From: Pseudemcibacter aquimaris
GTDB lineage: Bacteria > Pseudomonadota > Alphaproteobacteria > Sphingomonadales > Emcibacteraceae
NCBI RefSeq assembly: GCF_028869115.1
Contig: NZ_CP079800.1
Span: 1,984,001 to 2,048,000, forward strand
DNA: 64,000 nt
Reading direction: 5' to 3'
Shown: piece by piece, positions 58,633 through 64,000 of the stretch
Layout: every line of letters begins with the position of its first letter
Position numbering within the stretch: the first letter of the stretch is position 1
Program-made: the position numbers and the translations under genes
The notes under the pieces: generated by a model
Databases searched by the model: none
Told to the model about the DNA's origin: nothing
The model's input: only the letters and a program-made list of their open reading frames with translations

Positions 58633-60968
58633 TAATTCACCTGCAACCCAACAATCGGCATATTATTACGAACGCTTGCGATTTGTTCTTCTGTTGCGCC
58701 AGCGTCCTTTGCCTTATTAAATGCGTTCATCGCATCATCAACACGATTTTCCAGTAAATTCAGCTCCCCCTGATAAAGATATGCCACCGCAATCGTGGTT
58801 TCATCCAGTTTCAATTGATCAATATAATGATAACCACTTTGGAAATTGCGATCAGTTTTGGTAAGTTCTACGAGCTCTAAAACCAAAGGAAGTCTGTCTT
58901 TTACCGTCTCCAAACCAGACACCAATAAAGGTCTTACCTTATGCATTTCACTTGTTTGCATATACGCGCGTGCTAGTAATAAAAACGTTTCTTGGTCGCT
59001 GGCATTTTTTGCGATTGATTGCTCAAGGAATGTCAGCGACTGTTCTGCATTTCCACCGAGCAACAATGATTTACCGGCCATTTTATGCGACAGATAATGA
59101 TCAGGGAAAATTTCCGTTAATCTGAATGCGTTATTACGTGCACCGTTAACATTGCCGCGATCAAAATAAAAATTAATTAATTTCAAACGCGGTTCCATCA
59201 AATCGGCACGTGCGCTTGTCGCCGTTCTTAAATAACGCTCTGCGCGGATAAAATCCCCCTGCATCATGGCGAATTCATATAACAAATCATATGCCGGAAG
59301 ATATTCTTCATCACGGGAAAGAATTGTGTTTAATGAAAGAACCGCATCATTTTCATTGCCACGTTCAAATTGAATTTTCGCAAGCGCTAACCTTGCCTGA
59401 TGAAAATTGCGGTCTAACTGTAATGCTCTGCTGAAATTACTGCGGGCATCATCGGCTTGCCCCTGCCCCTGATAAGACCTGCCGATCAAATAATAACCAA
59501 GCGGGTTTTGACGGTTCGCATCGATCAAACGTGCTGCACTATCAAACGCACTTTCAAAATCATTATCTTCCAATGCTTGGTACGCCTCAATCACAAGGCG
59601 GTAATCATCCGCATTATTCTGGTTTAAAATTTCCGCAAAATCGATGGTAATACCAAAATTTTGTTCACGGCCAAATTCATCTGCATATTGATTATCCGCA
59701 GCACTTAATGCTGATACACCGTCAGTAACCGCCTTATCCATAAATAAGGCCGCATTATCATATTCCCTCACCAGCGAATAAGCACTGCCGATTAAATAAT
59801 AATCAAGCCCGGTCATAAGGCCATTTTCATTTAGGTCCAATAGCGCGTCAACCGCGCCCATACCGTTACCCAATTTTAAGTTTGACGCAGCAAGTATTCT
59901 GCTTGCTTCAATATGTAACGGGTCGATTTCTTTTAATCTGGATAAAGAACGCACAGAACGGTCATAATCACCTGTTGCATATCCAAGCTTACCCCATAAC
60001 AAAAGCGCCGGAACAGAATTTAAATAAGCATTAAATCCTGCCTGATTTAAATATCTGGTGGCTGTTCTGATATTGTTGCCTTCAGCGAATAGTGCCGCAA
60101 CCATGAAATTGGCATATGGGTTACGTTGGTCTCTGGCCAGTATTTTACGGGCCCATTTCATGCTTTCATCATGATTTCTTAAATTGAAATAGGCACCAGC
60201 AAGCTTGCTTTCCGTTTCGGTATTTTCCGGTTCATAAAAATTGGCCAGTTCAAAATATTTTAATGATTTTTCTGATCCAGCGCGCCTTTGAACCAGCTCT
60301 CCTTTTAATAAAAGAATTTCTGCTTTACGGGGTTCAAAATTTAATGCCTTATCGACATTAAGTTCCGCTTTTTCATATTCCCCCATATCATTATAAAGAC
60401 TGGCAAGCGATGCATTTAAATCATATTGATCAGGCAAATAAATACTTGCTTGATATAATTTAAGAAATGCCTGACGTTTTTGACCAAGGGCGTTATGCAT
60501 CAACCCTTGCACCAAATATACTTCACCATGAATTTCCGGTGCGGCTTCTTCGATAAGGATCTCTTCGCCAATTAAATCATATTGCTTGGTGATCAAATAT
60601 GTTTTACCGATATCGCCAAGCAGCAAATTTCTTGGCATACCGAGTTGTTCAGCACGTTTCAATTCATGAAGAGCGATATCCGCGTTCCCAAGAAGAATGT
60701 ATTTTTTTGCAATTTGTTGACGTAACAACCAGTTACCAGAATTATCAAAAATTCTATCCCACAGTTCATCAATTTCCGCATTGATGGCGTACCTCTTTAA
60801 TTCTTCTTTTGTGGGTTCTCTTAGGACATAGACTTCCTCGGTCATTTCTTCCATTTCTGGCATAAGTGCCTCGGCCACCGCTTGCGCGGATGCACTGCTT
60901 AGCAACAGACCTGACAGCGATATAATCCCCGCCCCGAATATGCCAATTTTCTTTATGCCCAAATTCAT
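58632..60968 (-). CDS. Exported PrsT-like TPR protein
   Basis: This 778-aa protein has a signal peptide (IGIFGAGIISLSGLLLSSASAQA) and roughly 18 TPR-like repeats across the rest (YLINKQYDLIGEEILIEEA-like, DLNASLASLYNDMGEYEKAE, PLGYYLIGRSYQGQGQADDA, HLSHKMAGKSLLLGGNAEQS-like units). The layout resembles PrsT, the TPR lipoprotein of exosortase/PEP-CTERM polysaccharide systems, though no lipobox Cys is visible here. It heads the run that continues with the exosortase-type glycosyltransferase, which supports an exopolysaccharide export or assembly role. Confidence 0.82.
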   Translation of the reverse strand: MNLGIKKIGIFGAGIISLSGLLLSSASAQAVAEALMPEMEEMTEEVYVLREPTKEELKRYAINAEIDELWDRIFDNSGNWLLRQQIAKKYILLGNADIALHELKRAEQLGMPRNLLLGDIGKTYLITKQYDLIGEEILIEEAAPEIHGEVYLVQGLMHNALGQKRQAFLKLYQASIYLPDQYDLNASLASLYNDMGEYEKAELNVDKALNFEPRKAEILLLKGELVQRRAGSEKSLKYFELANFYEPENTETESKLAGAYFNLRNHDESMKWARKILARDQRNPYANFMVAALFAEGNNIRTATRYLNQAGFNAYLNSVPALLLWGKLGYATGDYDRSVRSLSRLKEIDPLHIEASRILAASNLKLGNGMGAVDALLDLNENGLMTGLDYYLIGSAYSLVREYDNAALFMDKAVTDGVSALSAADNQYADEFGREQNFGITIDFAEILNQNNADDYRLVIEAYQALEDNDFESAFDSAARLIDANRQNPLGYYLIGRSYQGQGQADDARSNFSRALQLDRNFHQARLALAKIQFERGNENDAVLSLNTILSRDEEYLPAYDLLYEFAMMQGDFIRAERYLRTATSARADLMEPRLKLINFYFDRGNVNGARNNAFRLTEIFPDHYLSHKMAGKSLLLGGNAEQSLTFLEQSIAKNASDQETFLLLARAYMQTSEMHKVRPLLVSGLETVKDRLPLVLELVELTKTDRNFQSGYHYIDQLKLDETTIAVAYLYQGELNLLENRVDDAMNAFNKAKDAGATEEQIASVRNNMPIVGLQVN

Positions 60969-61100
60969 ATTTTTTATTTTCCCGATAAGAAGATACGTGA
61001 ATTACATTTAGCGCAAAAATAATATTCAATCCACCGTATAATTTTATTGATATCGGTCGCATGATCGTTTTATCCTGATCCAAATATAAAAGGGACGAAA

Positions 61101-62768
61101 ATGATCACAAAATCTTTACTATTATTTAGTGCTATGACGAGCGTTGTTATGGCACAGGATTGCAAGCCTGCTGACATCGTAATGACAGGGGCAACTGTTT
61201 ATACTGTCAATGATAATCAACCTACTGCATCTGCCATTGCAACACGTGGTGATAAAATCATTTATGTCGGTGATGATATTGGTGCGGAGCGTTATGCATG
61301 TGGAAATGCCAATGTGATTGATATGACGGGTAAAACCATTTTCCCGGGCTTCATTGACAGCCACGGTCATTTAATGCGAGTGGGTTTTCGTGAAAAAAAT
61401 CTAAACCTTCAGGGGATAAGCAGCCTCGCGGATATGCTGGAGGCTGTAAAGTCACATGCCGATGCAAACCCAGATAGCGCATGGATTACCGGCACAGGCT
61501 GGATCGAAACAAATTGGCCGGAAGGGCGTTTTCCAAACAAAGATGATTTGGACGCCATTATTCCTGACCGTCCTGTATCGCTTGGTCGCGCTGACGGTCA
61601 TGCATCAGTATTAAACACAATGGCACTTGAACTTGCGGGCATTACTGGTGAGACCAAATCACCGCAAGGCGGCGCCATCAACCTAGATGAAAATGGTGAA
61701 CCTACTGGTATATTGGTGGATACAGCACGTGATCTTGTCAATCCACTTATCCCCGCCCCAACGGCAGCTGAACGAAAAGATGCTATTCGCATGGGTGCAG
61801 AACGTAATGTCCGTATGGGTTGGACCAATTTCCAAGATGCAGGCAGTAATTACGACACCATCGGATTATTTCAGGAATTATATTCAGAAAACAATCTTGC
61901 CCACCGTGTTTTTGTGGCTGTGAACTTTGGACCAGAACTCGATACCCTTTATGAACGCGGGATAGAGGTCGACAAAGATAATATTGTCACCGTTCGCGGC
62001 ATTAAAGTAAGGCTTGATGGTGCCCTTGGGTCACGGGGTGCGGCATTGCTTGAACCATATTCCGATTATGATACCAAAGGGTTAATCATCACAAAAAGTG
62101 AAGACATCAGACCCGTTCTGTTAAAAGCCATCAAAATGGGTTTCCAGGTTGAAACACATGCCATTGGTGATGCCGCCAACAGGATAATTCTGGATTTATA
62201 CGAGGAAGCCTTTAAAGCGGTTCCAAAATCACAACGTGCCGTTCAAGATCCAAGATGGCGTGTGGAACATGCACAAAACATCCAACCAGAAGACGTTGAT
62301 CGCTTTATTGACCTTGACGTCATTCCGTCAATGCAGGCGTCGCATGCCATTGGTGACCTTCATTTTGCCGGCATTAGATTGGGCATTCCGCGACTTGCCA
62401 ATGCCTATCTATGGCGTACGTTAATTGACAAGGGTTCGATTATTGCCGGCGGATCTGATCAGCCAGTTGAAATTGGCGACCCACGTATTGAATTTTACGC
62501 CGCCGTTGCCAGAAAAGATTTCGATGGCTATACCGGTGAAGGATGGCACCCTGAATATGCGGTAACTCGTGAAGAGGCCCTAAAAATGTTAACCATCTGG
62601 GGTGCGCATACCGCGTTTCAGGAAAATATTCTAGGCAGTATTGAAGTTGGAAAGCTGGCTGACCTAAGTATTATGGATAAAGACATAATGACCATCCCAG
62701 AAGACCAGATTATGACAGCTGAAAATGTCATGACGGTCGTTAACGGAAAAATTGTTTATCAAAAATAA
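61101..62768 (+). CDS. Exported amidohydrolase (YtcJ-like), copy 1
   Basis: This 555-aa metal-dependent hydrolase of the Amidohydro_3 family starts with a signal peptide (MITKSLLLFSAMTSVVMAQ). The metal site begins with IDSHGHLMRVG (H88 and H90). It then has RLDGALGSRGAALLEPYSDY, QVETHAIGDAANR (His), RVEHAQNI (His) and AGGSDQPVEIGDP (Asp). The family removes N-acyl or cyclic amide groups; the substrate is unknown, and periplasmic location suggests scavenging. It is followed 11 bases later by a close paralogue. Confidence 0.92.
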   Translation: MITKSLLLFSAMTSVVMAQDCKPADIVMTGATVYTVNDNQPTASAIATRGDKIIYVGDDIGAERYACGNANVIDMTGKTIFPGFIDSHGHLMRVGFREKNLNLQGISSLADMLEAVKSHADANPDSAWITGTGWIETNWPEGRFPNKDDLDAIIPDRPVSLGRADGHASVLNTMALELAGITGETKSPQGGAINLDENGEPTGILVDTARDLVNPLIPAPTAAERKDAIRMGAERNVRMGWTNFQDAGSNYDTIGLFQELYSENNLAHRVFVAVNFGPELDTLYERGIEVDKDNIVTVRGIKVRLDGALGSRGAALLEPYSDYDTKGLIITKSEDIRPVLLKAIKMGFQVETHAIGDAANRIILDLYEEAFKAVPKSQRAVQDPRWRVEHAQNIQPEDVDRFIDLDVIPSMQASHAIGDLHFAGIRLGIPRLANAYLWRTLIDKGSIIAGGSDQPVEIGDPRIEFYAAVARKDFDGYTGEGWHPEYAVTREEALKMLTIWGAHTAFQENILGSIEVGKLADLSIMDKDIMTIPEDQIMTAENVMTVVNGKIVYQK

Positions 62769-62779
62769 GAGTAGAAAAT

Positions 62780-64000
62780 ATGATTAAAAAAATATTAGGA
62801 ACCGCAGCATTAACTGCATTAATGACAACAACATCATTTGCACAAAGCTGTGTTGATGCTGATATCGTTCTTAAGAATGGTAAAATATATACCGTTAACG
62901 ACAACCAACCAACCGCAGAAGCAACAGCCATTTTGGGTAATAAAATTATTTATGTTGGCGATAATATCGGTGTTGAACGTTATGCATGTGGTGATGCAAA
63001 TATCATCGACCTCGCTGGTAAGGCCGTTTATCCAGGACTTATTGAATCCCACGGACATTTGGAAGGTGTCGGTTTCCGTGAAGTAAACCTGAACCTGCAA
63101 GGTATTGATAGTCTTGCTGAAATGCTTGCTGCCGTTAAAGCATATGCTGATGAAAACCCGGATGCAGAATGGGTATCCGGCCGCGGATGGATCGAAAAAG
63201 TTTGGCCGGAAGGTCGCTTCCCAACACGTCAGGATCTTGATGAAATTGTTCCTGACCGTCCCGTATATCTTGGCCGTGCAGATGGCCATAGTGCCGTTAT
63301 CAATACCAAAGCCATGGAAATGGCCGGTATCACAGGCACAACTGAAAATCCGGTTGGTGGCCATATTAACCTTGATGACAATGGTGAACCGACAGGTATG
63401 TTGATTGATAACGCAATGAACATCGTTAGCAGCCTAATCCCTTCACCAAATAGAGAGCAAACAAAAGCAGCCATAAAACGTGGCGCAGAACGAAATGCAT
63501 CCCTTGGCTGGACAGGTTTCCATAATGCTGGAAGTACTTACGAAAGCCTTGAACTTGCCAAAGAGCTTCGTGCAGAAGGTGCCCTTGCACATAGACTATA
63601 TCAAGTAATGTGGATGGACGAAAATGCCGAAAGACTGGCTGAAGAAGGGCCAGACATTGACCCTGAACATTATGTAACCACACGTGGTATCAAAATGATG
63701 ATGGATGGTGCACTTGGTTCCCGTGGTGCGCTTTTCATTGATAAATATGCCGATTATGACACCAAAGGTCTTCCGATGTTTACACAGGAAGAAATGATGC
63801 CATTGATCATCAAGGCACTTGAAAACGGCATTCAAATTCAAACACATGCCATCGGCGATGGGGCGAACCGCATCATGCTTGATATTTACGAAGATGCGTT
63901 CAAAGCCGTGCCAAAATCAAAACGTAAAGTGGCAGATGCAAGATGGCGTATTGAACATGCGCAGAACATTCAACCAAATGATCAGGACCGTTTCATTGAC
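62780..64000 (+). CDS. Exported amidohydrolase (YtcJ-like), copy 2 (3' end outside window)
   Basis: The frame is open to the window edge (407 codons). It starts with a signal peptide (MIKKILGTAALTALMTTTSFA) and follows copy 1 closely: VDADIVLKNGKIYTVNDNQP, LIESHGHLEGVGFRE with the HxH metal pair, MMDGALGSRGALFIDKYADY, QTHAIGDGANRIM and RIEHAQNI. The conserved Asp before SHGH in copy 1 (FIDSHGH) is Glu here (LIESHGH). It is 11 bases from copy 1, so the two are a tandem duplication within an operon. Confidence 0.92.
   Translation, partial: MIKKILGTAALTALMTTTSFAQSCVDADIVLKNGKIYTVNDNQPTAEATAILGNKIIYVGDNIGVERYACGDANIIDLAGKAVYPGLIESHGHLEGVGFREVNLNLQGIDSLAEMLAAVKAYADENPDAEWVSGRGWIEKVWPEGRFPTRQDLDEIVPDRPVYLGRADGHSAVINTKAMEMAGITGTTENPVGGHINLDDNGEPTGMLIDNAMNIVSSLIPSPNREQTKAAIKRGAERNASLGWTGFHNAGSTYESLELAKELRAEGALAHRLYQVMWMDENAERLAEEGPDIDPEHYVTTRGIKMMMDGALGSRGALFIDKYADYDTKGLPMFTQEEMMPLIIKALENGIQIQTHAIGDGANRIMLDIYEDAFKAVPKSKRKVADARWRIEHAQNIQPNDQDRFID

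Overview
The window looks like a chromosomal segment of an AT-rich (by eye roughly 43% GC) marine-type alphaproteobacterium. The evidence is the NDUFA12 - mlaD - DUF2155 block facing aat-accC-accB-aroQ, the yajC-secD-secF-Mth938 block, DUF1491, an alphaproteobacterial LexA box (GAAC-N7-GAAC), a vitamin-B12-dependent class II ribonucleotide reductase, and queA/tgt downstream of gyrA-coaD-cyclophilins. Kordiimonadales/Emcibacterales-like lineages would fit, but the order cannot be fixed from sequence alone. No insertion sequence, prophage, CRISPR array or rRNA was seen; there is one tRNA (Lys-TTT).

Layout. 1-3144: three tightly coupled genes for TPR proteins with a TonB-like C-terminal domain; the first is cut by the window edge and the third carries a 1-nt frameshift. 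3177-8444: housekeeping (thiS-thiG, aroQ, accB-accC, aat, DUF2155, mlaD, NDUFA12). 8445-17468: nrdJ behind two candidate NrdR boxes, a c-di-GMP phosphodiesterase-like protein, a thioesterase and two tandem alkaline phosphatases. 17469-24480: tRNA-Lys with a duplicated 3' end, then the gyrA-coaD-ppi-ppi-queA-tgt group on the minus strand. 24695-29684: ArsP-like permease and ArsR with matching palindromic operators, then small accessory genes. 29761-36632: ssb/uvrA sharing an SOS box, trmFO, a phytoene-synthase-like gene, and a 48-aa membrane peptide with a PuuD-like membrane protein. 36693-43535: a BvgS-like sensor kinase, a glutamine amidotransferase, a large orphan FtsX-type permease and a membrane protein. 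43611-50198: Sec accessory operon, DUF815 ATPase, a 54-aa basic protein, and groES-groEL under a perfect CIRCE operator.

50352-60968 is the most unusual part. It is a long minus-strand gene run containing a PrsT-like TPR protein, a group 4 glycosyltransferase of the exosortase-associated type, DUF1491, three tandem TPR plus GT41 (O-GlcNAc-transferase-like) proteins and an NhaC antiporter. The middle GT41 gene has a 1-nt frameshift. This looks like a surface-glycan or protein O-glycosylation locus with recently amplified transferases. The window ends in two tandem exported amidohydrolases, the second truncated by the window edge.

Regulatory sites readable directly are the CIRCE element, the SOS box, the ArsR-type operators, candidate NrdR boxes and several intrinsic terminators. 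Both broken genes regain almost exactly their paralogue's length when one base is restored, so sequencing error, very recent decay and phase variation are all open.
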